The position numbers and the translations under genes are program-made. From a virus: 37,113 nt of DNA. This document shows positions 16,130 through 23,206 of the stretch, one piece after another. The DNA lies in the IMG/VR virus record IMGVR_UViG_3300044631_000684, positions 1-37,113 of that record, one strand, 5' to 3'. How positions within the stretch are numbered: position 1 is the first letter of the stretch; the number at the start of each line of letters is the position of its first letter. Below the pieces are notes generated by a model, which saw only the letters and a program-made list of their open reading frames with translations, had not been told where the DNA came from and made no database searches.

Positions 16130-16503
16130 AACTTTCTACCAACTTTAGCCTCGACGAATTTGCTAGCGCTGACGGAACGGCGCCAAGCGGTGAAGTGCTT
16201 AAAAACTTGACCGAATTGGCCAAGAATTTGGAGGTTTTGCGCAAGCATTTGGGCCAGCCTATTCGCATAACGTCAGGCTTTAGATCTAAGGAACACAACG
16301 CAAAAATCGGAGGCGCTTTAAATTCGTTCCACGTTTTAGGAATGGCGGCCGACATCCAAGTTGCAAAGATCAAACCTGAGGACGTTGCAAAGGCGATTGA
16401 ATTGTTGATAAAAGAGGGCAAAATGAAAGAGGGTGGAATTGGAATATATAAAACGTGGACGCACTATGACCACAGAAACGTAAAAGCACGCTGGAAAATA
16501 TGA
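16126..16503 (+). CDS. M15 family zinc peptidase endolysin
   Basis: The 125-residue protein is an M15A-type D,D- or L,D-carboxypeptidase domain that would cut peptidoglycan stem peptides at lysis. Visible motifs: SGFRSKEHN (50-58), SFHVLGMAAD with zinc ligands H69 and D76, and WTHYD with H113 and the catalytic-region D115. It has no signal peptide, so export would depend on a holin. It is a full-length single-domain enzyme without a separate wall-binding domain. It overlaps the genes on both sides by 4 bases. Confidence 0.9.
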   Translation: MKLSTNFSLDEFASADGTAPSGEVLKNLTELAKNLEVLRKHLGQPIRITSGFRSKEHNAKIGGALNSFHVLGMAADIQVAKIKPEDVAKAIELLIKEGKMKEGGIGIYKTWTHYDHRNVKARWKI

Positions 16504-16721
16504 ACGGAATATTAGAATTTAACTTGCCTGAGGAAAATGAGGACTTTGAAGCCGCATTAAATGGGCATAAATATAAAAGAGCGCATTGGGAATTTAACCA
16601 GCGTCTGCGTTCTGAGATGAAGTACAAGGAACTTTCTGAAGATACTTACCAGGCTTATAAATTTTGCCGCGAAGAATTAAGAAAAATATTAGCAGAGGAC
16701 AATTTATTTATCGAACAATAA
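16500..16721 (+). CDS. Hypothetical protein (73 aa)
   Basis: The 73-residue acidic helical protein contains LEFNLPEENEDFEAALNGHKYKRAHWEFNQRLRSEMKY, a pattern I associate with small phage proteins of unknown role. It is flanked by 4-base and 1-base overlaps with its neighbours. Its place in the lysis block does not by itself show a lysis role. Confidence 0.7.
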   Translation: MNGILEFNLPEENEDFEAALNGHKYKRAHWEFNQRLRSEMKYKELSEDTYQAYKFCREELRKILAEDNLFIEQ

Positions 16722-16864
16722 TGCCATTACCTAAGCCAAAACCAGCCGAAAGCCAAAGCGATTTTGTCGCTAGATGTGTAGCCGACCCAGTAATGGAGCG
16801 TGAGTTTCCGCGTATGGATCAGCGATTAGTAATTTGCTACGTTCAATTTAAAGGCAAAAAATGA
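16721..16864 (+). CDS. Hypothetical protein (47 aa), head-module-like motif
   Basis: The start is the ATG at 16721, which overlaps the previous stop (TAATG). The protein reads KPAESQSDFVARCVADPVMEREFPRMDQRLVICYVQF. This S-x-x-x-F-V-x-R-C ... M-x-x-E-F-P-x-x-x-Q-R-x-x-x-C pattern is one I know from short proteins or domains near portal and prohead protease genes in other phages. Here it stands alone in the lysis unit. Function not established. Confidence 0.65.
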   Translation: MPLPKPKPAESQSDFVARCVADPVMEREFPRMDQRLVICYVQFKGKK

Positions 16865-17409
16865 GACAATTACTGGACGACGAGCGCATTCGCATTGCAA
16901 TTATTTCGTTTTTAATAGGGGTTGTTTTAACCTTTGTCGTTTATCCAAAGCCTGAGTTTGAAACGGTTTACAAAACCAAAACTGAGCGATTGACCGATAC
17001 GCTTTACATCACCTCAACCGATACGGTTTACATTCCAAAAACTAGGATTAAAACCGAAGTTTTACGCGATACAGTACTAATCGATTTTAAGCCACAAATA
17101 AGCCGTTTTAGGGCTACTTTCCCAAGCGACTATGGTAATACCTACATTAATGGAGAAGTCCTCGGAGAAGTGCTTAAAATGACCGCTACGAACGATTTTA
17201 AAATACCAGTCGTGACGAATACAATAACCGAGACAAAAACCGAGACAATTGTTGTAAAGCCTAAAGGAATTTATATGGGGGGTGGGGTTAATTCATTGAT
17301 CCAGCCTAGCGCGTCAGTTTCTTATTTGGACAACAAGTATTTGTTTACTTACCAATTCGAACCATTGCAAAAAGTGCATCAAATCGGAGTTTCTAAAAAG
17401 ATTTTTTGA
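16861..17409 (+). CDS. Membrane-anchored protein, possible spanin-like
   Basis: The 182-residue protein has an N-terminal membrane anchor (about residues 11-28, IAIISFLIGVVLTFVVYP) followed by a Thr/Lys/Glu-rich periplasmic stalk with repeated T-D-T and T-E-T-K blocks, and a C-terminal beta region (GVNSLIQPSASVSYLDNKYLFTYQFEPLQKVHQIGVSKK). This resembles DUF6808-type Bacteroidetes phage proteins. As the last gene after the endolysin it is a good candidate for outer-membrane disruption; no lipobox is seen. Confidence 0.6.
   Translation: MRQLLDDERIRIAIISFLIGVVLTFVVYPKPEFETVYKTKTERLTDTLYITSTDTVYIPKTRIKTEVLRDTVLIDFKPQISRFRATFPSDYGNTYINGEVLGEVLKMTATNDFKIPVVTNTITETKTETIVVKPKGIYMGGGVNSLIQPSASVSYLDNKYLFTYQFEPLQKVHQIGVSKKIF
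17277..17288 (+). repeat. G-tract motif copy 4 (G6-T-G4-T)
   Basis: Six G, T, four G, T inside the spanin-like gene, read GGG GGT GGG GTT (residues GGGV). Confidence 0.8.
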
Positions 17410-17457
17410 GTGTAAAAAATTGTAAAATTTACCTTTGTTATTCGGTTGTTATCCGAG

Positions 17458-17709
17458 TTATCCGCTAATTTTTAGCAATACCAGGTAACCGATTAAATCG
17501 TTTACAACGTCTTCGTCGTCTTTTTCCAATGATCCGTTTTTAATTCGCTTTAGTTTGTCGTCAATTCTAACAAGTAGGCCCTCTTTTGCGGACAACTTAC
17601 TGAAGACACCTAGAGGCTCAAGTGCTGAGTTTCCGTATTTCTTATTTTTATAAACCAGTAGGTCTTTAATCTCAATTAAGACTTCTGAAACTTGTTCATC
17701 AAATGTCAT
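17458..17709 (-). CDS. MazG-like / DUF1599-type protein (83 aa)
   Basis: The short helical protein has KNKKYGNSALEPLGVFSKLSAKEGLLVRIDDKLKRIKNG followed by DVVNDLIGYLVLLKISG. This fits the all-alpha NTP pyrophosphohydrolase superfamily, in particular DUF1599-type proteins linked with phage nucleotide metabolism. The acidic E and D residues on the helices (KEG..., DDEDVVNDLIGY) could bind Mg. It is the last gene of the leftward early unit and converges on the late unit. A role in trimming the dNTP pool is inferred. Confidence 0.65.
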   Translation of the reverse strand: MTFDEQVSEVLIEIKDLLVYKNKKYGNSALEPLGVFSKLSAKEGLLVRIDDKLKRIKNGSLEKDDEDVVNDLIGYLVLLKISG

Positions 17710-17796
17710 AAGTGTATTTCTGTAAATTTAGTCCATCATAAGGCTAGAGTCATAATCAATGTTATGAACCCTAACCAAAAGGTAAATTGTTTGATT

Positions 17797-17988
17797 TTAT
17801 TTAAAGAATCTTTTGATAACACTTTCTTTCTGCTCCTTATGTAGGTAAAGTTTCTGTCTGATAATTTCAATCAACTCAATTGCTATGTGATTATCAATCT
17901 TAGTATTACTTTTTAGATTGTCAATAACTAGTTGTCCTGTTTCAGTATCGACATAGAAGTTCATATCTTCAATGCTGTATTTAATCAT
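17797..17988 (-). CDS. Hypothetical protein (63 aa)
   Basis: The 63-residue protein starts MIKYSIEDMNFYVDTETGQLVIDNLKSN and continues with an amphipathic helix (HIAIELIEIIRQKLYLHKEQKESVIKRF). The start overlaps the upstream stop as ATGA, which supports translation coupling. No family is recognised. Confidence 0.6.
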   Translation of the reverse strand: MIKYSIEDMNFYVDTETGQLVIDNLKSNTKIDNHIAIELIEIIRQKLYLHKEQKESVIKRFFK

Positions 17989-18215
17989 TTGTAGTTGTGT
18001 ATTAAGTGTCTTTGAATTAATTCTAACTTTAGTATATACCTAGGATTCTGTAGGAGTTCACTAAGTCTTGGTTCGGATAAACCGCAGAAGTAGTTATAGA
18101 AGATATCTCCTGCATCCGGATGGTCTTCCATTTCCATATCTGCTTTGATTCCATTGCGTTCACAGAACACGCAAGATCGGACTGCTCTTTTAATCTGTTC
18201 CTTTGAGTATTTCAT
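17985..18215 (-). CDS. Hypothetical protein (76 aa)
   Basis: I use the ATG at 18215; a TTG at 18218 gives one extra residue. The protein begins MKYSKEQIKRAVRSCVFCERNGIKADMEMEDHP and has three cysteines (C-V-F-C near residue 15 and one in YFCGLSEPRLSELLQ). The C-x-x-C could bind a metal, but no second pair is clear. Its first 26 bases overlap the preceding small membrane gene. Function unknown. Confidence 0.6.
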   Translation of the reverse strand: MKYSKEQIKRAVRSCVFCERNGIKADMEMEDHPDAGDIFYNYFCGLSEPRLSELLQNPRYILKLELIQRHLIHNYK

Positions 18216-18357
18216 CAATAATGATGTTTAAGTAAGTCATGAAAATAGCAAGTACCAATGCAAACATTCCTAAAGACTTAGAAATTAAATATAGGCAGGT
18301 CATAAAACCCAAGGCTACATTTATAAATTTAAGTAATTGAAAAAGACTCTTTTTCAT
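18190..18357 (-). CDS. Small membrane protein (55 aa)
   Basis: This 55-residue frame has two hydrophobic segments (KFINVALGFMTCLYLI and GMFALVLAIFMTYLNIIID) separated by a short SKSL loop, so it looks like a two-span inner-membrane protein. The ATG overlaps the upstream stop as ATGA, and its end overlaps the next gene by 26 bases. The coupling is the main reason to accept it. Role unknown; host-takeover membrane proteins are common in early regions. Confidence 0.5.
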   Translation of the reverse strand: MKKSLFQLLKFINVALGFMTCLYLISKSLGMFALVLAIFMTYLNIIIDEILKGTD

Positions 18358-18614
18358 TTCGGTGTAAATTTAATTGGATGTGATATTTCATTTCCATTGA
18401 AGTCTAGTAGTTTACCATTCATTTCAAAGTGTACTTCCATATGTTTATTCTTATAATTCTGAATAAGCAACTTTATTTTGTCTTGAACATCTTCAATGGA
18501 GAGAAACTCTCCATATCCGATGTCTTGCCAATCTGTGTATTCGTTAAAATTATTGATAAATCTACGTTTGAGAATAAATTTAGAATGGGAGGTCGTTGCT
18601 TTCTTTCTCGGCAT
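18354..18614 (-). CDS. Hypothetical protein (86 aa)
   Basis: The 86-residue basic protein starts MPRKKATTSHSKFILKRRF and contains EYTDWQDIGYGEFLSIEDVQDKIKLLIQNYKNKHMEVHFEMNGKLLDF. The end is beta-rich. It overlaps the end of the SSB-like gene by 35 bases and the next gene by ATGA. I recognise no family. Confidence 0.6.
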   Translation of the reverse strand: MPRKKATTSHSKFILKRRFINNFNEYTDWQDIGYGEFLSIEDVQDKIKLLIQNYKNKHMEVHFEMNGKLLDFNGNEISHPIKFTPK

Positions 18615-18894
18615 ACTGATCTTTAGATTGATGTGCTTGCTTTTTCTCTATTACCATTGCTGGTTTACCATCAGACCAAAATACTTTGCCGGAGCCTGTC
18701 CAGAACTTAGGTTTTTTAGCCTCTCTGTCCTCTTTTGTCTGAGATACATAGGATTGAACATTCTGTCCGTAATCGTTAGCCTCATCGTTCATAGAGATGG
18801 TTAATGAGACTCCTTTCAGACCTTTTGCCTTTACTGTGCTAAGTAGGGTTTCTAGTGTTTCCTGCTTTAGGAAGATTTCTGATAAATTTGCCAT
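18580..18894 (-). CDS. Putative single-stranded DNA-binding protein
   Basis: The 104-residue protein ends KESNDLPF, the acidic-hydrophobic tip seen on bacterial SSB (DDLPF in Bacteroidetes), which recruits partner enzymes. The body has a beta-rich part (LKGVSLTISMNDEANDYGQNVQSYVSQTKEDREAKKPKFWTGSGKVFWSDGK) consistent with a small OB-type fold, with aromatic and basic residues that could stack on DNA. It lies in an early cluster with nucleases, annealing protein and primase-helicase, which fits. I did not verify the fold, so the assignment is moderate. Confidence 0.65.
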   Translation of the reverse strand: MANLSEIFLKQETLETLLSTVKAKGLKGVSLTISMNDEANDYGQNVQSYVSQTKEDREAKKPKFWTGSGKVFWSDGKPAMVIEKKQAHQSKDQYAEKESNDLPF

Positions 18895-18928
18895 TTTTTT
18901 TTAATTGTTTTTGGTTTGTCTTGTAATA

Positions 18929-19411
18929 TTAAGTTATTGATTTATTGGATTCAAGAAAATTCTGATATTTTTCATAGAAGTCAGCAAAGTTTTTTACTAT
19001 CCAGTACTGACCTCCAGACTTTTCAATTGCTTGTTGGTAGACTTTCTGGTCTTCAGACTGCCTGTCTCTGCCTATCTTTACTTCTATCTTTACCGACCTT
19101 CCAAGGATTGTAGCAGAGATATCTGCTGATCCTTTTGTTGCTGTAGACTTTCCCCAAGTCATAGAACCGATAGTCTTGGTTCTGCCTAAAACATCTGTTA
19201 CTTGCTTTCTGTTGTCGATAGGTCTGCCCATAGTATTTATTCGCTCTGCTTGATATCCACTAAGTTCTAGAAACTCCTTTACGCACTTGGTAAGTCCATT
19301 GGCTGTCTTATCCTCATACTTTGGTGCTGAAATAGCATACTTAGGCACATTAGGATAGGATTCTAGCATCGAGTCTTGCTTGAGTTGTTTAAGAATTTCT
19401 AATGGCTTCAT
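18929..19411 (-). CDS. VRR-NUC-like PD-(D/E)XK nuclease
   Basis: The 160-residue protein has KGSADISATILGRSVKIEVKIGRDRQSEDQ with D97, E110-x-K112 and Q122, followed by KSGGQYWIVK. This is the core of VRR-NUC and related nucleases: G-x-x-D, E-x-K, then a Q-helix. These act on structured or branched DNA in phage recombination and replication. The N-terminal 90 residues are less distinctive. It overlaps the cytosine methyltransferase end by 23 bases. Confidence 0.8.
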   Translation of the reverse strand: MKPLEILKQLKQDSMLESYPNVPKYAISAPKYEDKTANGLTKCVKEFLELSGYQAERINTMGRPIDNRKQVTDVLGRTKTIGSMTWGKSTATKGSADISATILGRSVKIEVKIGRDRQSEDQKVYQQAIEKSGGQYWIVKNFADFYEKYQNFLESNKSIT

Positions 19412-20462
19412 ATTGTTCGATTGCTTTGAATATCTGGTAGACTACCTGAGGTACTACTGCGTTCCCTCCGGCTTTGATTGATTCGTTTCTCCATTTAGAA
19501 AAGGTAATAGAGTCCAGTCTGTTGGAAAGCCCATCATCTCCATTACAAATTGGGGCGCAAGTTGGGAATTTTTCCCATCTACTGAATTCATTGTTGCCCA
19601 ACTCCCCAAATCGTTTTTTTCTCCCCTTCCTCTTTTTATCAATGCTTCCCTGCTGCCGCTCCCCAATCTGTCCGATGCAGTTGGAGTTGGTAGCATCGAT
19701 TGAAACATTATCGCATCCAATATACTGTTCGGCCGATTTGCTCCATTGTTTCTGCTTAACATTTTTGTTGCTCCAGTTTCTATTAAAGCCTCCACTCGTT
19801 CTGGGTGATTCCTTTGAACTGATGTCGGAGTCGGTAGCATTCCTGAATAAAGGATTTGACTCAGTAGGCAATTGTATTTGTTGTTCGGGTGAGGTGATTG
19901 ATTCAATCCCTTTTCTGTCCTTTTCCTTTGTCTCGACTGGTATTCTTGTGGAGTTTCTGCTATCTGCACAAGACTTGGAGTAAGCAACAAACCAAATTCG
20001 GTCTCTTTTGTGGGGGGCGTTGACGCTTGCAGCAGGAAGTAGAAACGGTGAGACTTCGTAGCCTTGAGCCTCCAAGTCAGCCTGCACCTCGTCGAATACC
20101 AACCCTCCATTCCAATTAGTAAGCCCGCGAACGTTTTCGCCCACAACCCAGGTCGGTTGAATCTCTCGAATTGCTCTAAGCATCTCTGGCCATAAATGGC
20201 GCTCGTCTTCTTTTCCGAGTCGCTTCCCAGCAGATGAGTACGGCTGGCAGGGGAATCCGCCTGTAAGGATGTCAATTGTTCCTCGGTGAATAGTGAAATC
20301 TGTCTTGGTGATATCATTGTATGTTATTGCTTTAGGCCAGTAATATTTTAAAACTTTTTGTCCGAACTCATTCCATTCGCAATGGAATACGTTTTCCCAA
20401 CCCATCCATTCTGAGGCTAAATCAAAACCTCCAATTCCGCTAAATAATGATCCGTGTCTCAT
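19389..20462 (-). CDS. C5-cytosine DNA methyltransferase
   Basis: The 357-residue enzyme (start ATG 20462; an upstream start at 20480 lies inside the neighbour) has the catalytic motifs: FSGIGGFDLA (motif I, 7-16), GGFPCQPYS with catalytic C72 (IV), GENV (108-111, VI), RDRIWFVAY (153-161, VIII) and GNAVVPQV near residue 335 (X). It would methylate cytosine in phage DNA, probably to resist host restriction. The zone between motifs VIII and X (about 165-330), where the target domain normally lies, is Ser/Asn/Lys-rich and low in hydrophobic residues. The same DNA is open in a second frame with its own motifs (19454-20317). Confidence 0.9.
   Translation of the reverse strand: MRHGSLFSGIGGFDLASEWMGWENVFHCEWNEFGQKVLKYYWPKAITYNDITKTDFTIHRGTIDILTGGFPCQPYSSAGKRLGKEDERHLWPEMLRAIREIQPTWVVGENVRGLTNWNGGLVFDEVQADLEAQGYEVSPFLLPAASVNAPHKRDRIWFVAYSKSCADSRNSTRIPVETKEKDRKGIESITSPEQQIQLPTESNPLFRNATDSDISSKESPRTSGGFNRNWSNKNVKQKQWSKSAEQYIGCDNVSIDATNSNCIGQIGERQQGSIDKKRKGRKKRFGELGNNEFSRWEKFPTCAPICNGDDGLSNRLDSITFSKWRNESIKAGGNAVVPQVVYQIFKAIEQYEAIRNS
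19454..20317 (-). CDS. Overprinted protein nested in the cytosine methyltransferase gene (287 aa)
   Basis: This frame is +1 relative to the methyltransferase, on the same strand and wholly inside it, beginning at ATG 20317. It is not a random shadow: it carries GMEGWYSTRCRLTWRLKATKS, ETEFGLLLTP, two LPTPT blocks (MLPTPTSVQ, MLPTPTASD) and a C-terminal APQFVMEMMGFPTDWTLLPF then NGETNQSK. I recall these motifs as conserved in phage proteins found beside or annotated as cytosine methyltransferases. The DNA for MMGFPTDWT also encodes DDGLSNRLD in the methyltransferase frame. Function unknown; perhaps a partner of the methyltransferase. Expression is not shown by sequence alone. Confidence 0.6.
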   Translation of the reverse strand: MISPRQISLFTEEQLTSLQADSPASRTHLLGSDSEKKTSAIYGQRCLEQFERFNRPGLWAKTFAGLLIGMEGWYSTRCRLTWRLKATKSHRFYFLLQASTPPTKETEFGLLLTPSLVQIAETPQEYQSRQRKRTEKGLNQSPHPNNKYNCLLSQILYSGMLPTPTSVQRNHPERVEALIETGATKMLSRNNGANRPNSILDAIMFQSMLPTPTASDRLGSGSREALIKRGRGEKNDLGSWATMNSVDGKNSQLAPQFVMEMMGFPTDWTLLPFLNGETNQSKPEGTQ

Positions 20463-20463
20463 A

Positions 20464-20685
20464 CTAAAAAGGCAAATCAAAAGCCTCTAAATGCAATACT
20501 GGAGTCTTATAGTCTGTTCCAAACCTGCTTAGGTATTGAAATGCGAGTACCCTATTATCTTCTCGCATTTTTAACCAAATCCCTTGAGTATAGGTCTTGT
20601 CATATTCTCCAGGTCTTTCTTCCATAAATTTATCCCAGAATACATCAAATGGGATTTGTGATACTTCGTCTAGTGCTTCAATCAT
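20464..20685 (-). CDS. Hypothetical protein (73 aa) ending in SSB-like DLPF
   Basis: The 73-residue helical protein has VFWDKFMEERPGEYDKTYTQGIWLKMREDNRVLAFQYLSRFG and ends LEAFDLPF. The last residues match the tip of the SSB-like protein (NDLPF), so it may bind the same partners; inference. The helical core resembles small replication accessory proteins, but no family is assigned. It lies directly between the primase-helicase and the methyltransferase and overlaps the former by 4 bases. Confidence 0.65.
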   Translation of the reverse strand: MIEALDEVSQIPFDVFWDKFMEERPGEYDKTYTQGIWLKMREDNRVLAFQYLSRFGTDYKTPVLHLEAFDLPF

Positions 20686-22889
20686 TTCTTTAAGTGTTTA
20701 TAAATAGTGGTTCTACTAACATTTAGTAATTCTGCCAACTCAGATCGGTTAAAATCTGGAATTGTCTTATAAATCATATCGATTTTCTTTTCTATAGACT
20801 CATTTTTCATCGACCGAATAATCTCACTAAGTTCATTGGACTCTAAACTGCTTACCTTAATCTTCTTAGACATTGCAATGAAGTAGTTACTTAACTTCTC
20901 TGCTTTTAGCAATGATTCCTTAGTAACAAAATCAAAATCTTTACCTGTCTCGAATGACCATAGAGTATTAATCAACAGAGCAAATCTTGGTACATAGGCC
21001 TTCTGCTTACTCAACATCGATTTCACATATTCTGAGATATCATCAGAGTTCTGCAAATCGGTGATGTTATTAAATATACGCTCCCACTCAATATCTGCTT
21101 GGCTATCGAATCGAATAATTCTACTTTCAATCTCTCCAAACTTATTGTACTGCAAAACTTGATTTCTTACAAGGTTATAGAACTGACTAATGTAAGCCTC
21201 GTACCAATCCAATATTTCTTGGTCAATCGAGTTCTTATTGTAATGCTCAATCTCTTTGTCCGGATAACTTACAAGCAATCGATCTAAAAATCCGTTGTCT
21301 TTGTTTTCCATTGTGGAAATCTGAGAAAATATTCCAGGTTGTATACCACCTAGCACCGGAATCAATGGACTTTGAACAAAACTACTTTTTGCAGTCTTAC
21401 GAGTTAGAATTGCTGCTTGATTAGACCAGCAGGACAACCAGAACTCGAGATCAGAACCTGGCTTATACTTATTCATATCCTTAATCCAACCATTTAGTTC
21501 ATCCTTGAACACTGCAATCCCTACTTGGTTTTCTTCGTGCAAATCCGCCAAGGCTTCAACTGTAATGTCATTAACAATCAATTGCTTTCTTACTGGCTCC
21601 TTAACTTCCTCAACATCTTTCTTTTCTTTTGATGTCAATCGCTCGTATTCCTTGTATTTCTTATACTCATTCTGAAAGTGCTTAATCTCAAAACTGTTTT
21701 TCTTAGCAATTGGAAATATAATGGCATTTATACTAGGTGTTTTTCCTAATCCAGCCTTACCAATCAAGCCAATCCAAATGTTGCAAGATTCTCTCCAACC
21801 AGTTTTTACCTCTACCTTGCAAGCGTTACCGATGCATAGTGAAAGAAGCCAAAGCAAGGAACATCCCATATAGTCGATAGAATGATTAAGTGTTTTCTGA
21901 TTTAACAGAATATAACTCTGTATTGAGTCTGGAAACACATCAATCGGAAATATCAAGTCTTCCTTTGGAATCTCAATCTTCTCAATCTCTACTTTTCGAA
22001 TTTTACGTTCTCCGTAGCCTTCCTTGTAAAGTTCCTTAGCAGCCAACGAGAAGTCTCCATTAAAGTACTTGTAGGCATAGATAGCAAATGGAGTTAAAGG
22101 TGTTTCGTGAGGATAGATTGTTGCAGTAGTAAATAGGTAACATAAACCTGTATCCTTGTAGATAAATCCGTGCAAAGCATCCTTACTTTCTGACTTGCGT
22201 AGAACTATTCGGTCAGATAGGTGCTTAATGGCCATAAATTCGCCTTGTAAAAGGTCAATTGCCTTGTTCCTATGGTTATAGTCATCCCAAGGAGTTAAAC
22301 CGCTGTAATCGCCTTCTTTTGGCTTTATTTCCTCTGTCTTTTCCTCGTAATGAAAATACTTACATAGATTTATCAACAGATCACGTTCCTCTAGAGTAAT
22401 TTCTTGAATCTGCTCATAAGATAATTCACTTACCTGGTTGTCGTAGATGTAAATATATCCGCCAGTACCTCTAGTTTCAATTAAAGCCTGAGAATGCCCC
22501 TTGAGTGTAGCAAGTTTTCTGTTTCCCTCTACCTTAGAACATCTATAGATGATGTGGTATCCGGAGTTAATGGTTTTGTAGATTACGAACTTTCTAGCAA
22601 AATCATCTATGTAATCTGAAACGAATGCTATAAACTCATTCCAAAATTTCTTACCCTCTTGTACACTAGGAAATACTTTTAAGTCGATGTCTATACATTC
22701 AGTACCATAAAATCCTGTAATAATACCATAACCCTTGGTTTTAGACTCTAGCCTTTCTAACTCGGCTTTTTCTATCTTTTTTGTCTGGTATTCTTTCCAT
22801 AAAATCAAAGGTTTTTTACCCTCAGATATTGGCATTACACTGAAACCTGAGTTCAGTAAGTTAATTGCTCTTCCTAATGTTACGTTCAT
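20682..22889 (-). CDS. Primase-polymerase / DUF3987 helicase-like replication protein
   Basis: The 735-residue protein (ATG 22889; the frame extends upstream to 22967 but that adds an unlikely G-tract-encoded PPP segment) has an archaeo-eukaryotic primase-type N-terminus with TECIDIDLK (D67, D69) and a KTINSGYHIIYR block. A P-loop GKAGLGKT lies at 377-384, then FKDELNGWIKDMNKYKPGSDLEFWLSCWSNQ and a GGIQPGIF motif typical of DUF3987. A HTH-like tail (SELAELLNVSRTTIYKHLKK) ends it. It is the likely replicative primase-helicase. A repeat-rich intergenic region lies directly upstream, which could be an origin. Confidence 0.85.
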   Translation of the reverse strand: MNVTLGRAINLLNSGFSVMPISEGKKPLILWKEYQTKKIEKAELERLESKTKGYGIITGFYGTECIDIDLKVFPSVQEGKKFWNEFIAFVSDYIDDFARKFVIYKTINSGYHIIYRCSKVEGNRKLATLKGHSQALIETRGTGGYIYIYDNQVSELSYEQIQEITLEERDLLINLCKYFHYEEKTEEIKPKEGDYSGLTPWDDYNHRNKAIDLLQGEFMAIKHLSDRIVLRKSESKDALHGFIYKDTGLCYLFTTATIYPHETPLTPFAIYAYKYFNGDFSLAAKELYKEGYGERKIRKVEIEKIEIPKEDLIFPIDVFPDSIQSYILLNQKTLNHSIDYMGCSLLWLLSLCIGNACKVEVKTGWRESCNIWIGLIGKAGLGKTPSINAIIFPIAKKNSFEIKHFQNEYKKYKEYERLTSKEKKDVEEVKEPVRKQLIVNDITVEALADLHEENQVGIAVFKDELNGWIKDMNKYKPGSDLEFWLSCWSNQAAILTRKTAKSSFVQSPLIPVLGGIQPGIFSQISTMENKDNGFLDRLLVSYPDKEIEHYNKNSIDQEILDWYEAYISQFYNLVRNQVLQYNKFGEIESRIIRFDSQADIEWERIFNNITDLQNSDDISEYVKSMLSKQKAYVPRFALLINTLWSFETGKDFDFVTKESLLKAEKLSNYFIAMSKKIKVSSLESNELSEIIRSMKNESIEKKIDMIYKTIPDFNRSELAELLNVSRTTIYKHLKK

Positions 22890-23206
22890 TTTGTTTTTAC
22901 AAAGTTTTGAAAAATAGGGGGGGGGTAGGGTATTTTTTGGCTGTTTTTGGCAAAAAAGTGTACACAAGTTTACACTAAGTTTACACTAGGTGTAAACCCC
23001 CTAAAAGTGCTTACACGCTTTAATTTGACCGATTTTTGCCACTTTTTTGACTCAAGTTTACAAGTTTACACTTTTTTTCGTAATGTATTTTTTTTTGACT
23101 CGATAAAATTTATTTTTTTTTATTTTTGTCAAAAAGTGTTCAAAGTGTTCACTTATTGCGTTTGGAGCCAATGGAGGCTGATTTTGGTTTACACTTAGGT
23201 GTACAC
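22890..23206. other. Repeat-rich intergenic region, candidate origin or control region
   Basis: About 317 bases without a gene, very AT-rich with poly-T. It holds several copies of GTTTACACT or its complement AGTGTAAAC: a cluster at about 22963-23000, one at about 23053-23072, and one at about 23188-23225 that also reads into the end of the HTH gene. The last cluster contains GTGTACACTTAGTGTAAAC-type inverted repeats. It lies between the primase-helicase and a three-HTH protein. A replication origin or an autoregulatory site is the most likely role; inference. Confidence 0.55.
22917..22931 (+). repeat. G-tract motif copy 5 (G9-TA-G3-T)
   Basis: Nine G, TA, three G, T in the intergenic region upstream of the primase-helicase. 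It shares flanks AAAATA...TAT with copy 6, although it is non-coding in the chosen annotation. Confidence 0.75.

Noticed and set aside
17410-17457. Bidirectional terminator at the convergence of late and early units
   Set aside because: The short AT-rich stem (GTAAA/TTTAC) is too weak to claim, although termination is expected here.
19474-19983. 169-residue + strand frame over the methyltransferase
   Set aside because: Opposite-strand shadow of the methyltransferase and its nested frame; Leu/Ser-rich with no motif.
22890-22967. Upstream extension of the primase-helicase to 22967
   Set aside because: It would encode an N-terminal CQKQPKNTLPPPYFSK from the G-tract complement; ATG 22889 gives a normal start to the AEP domain.
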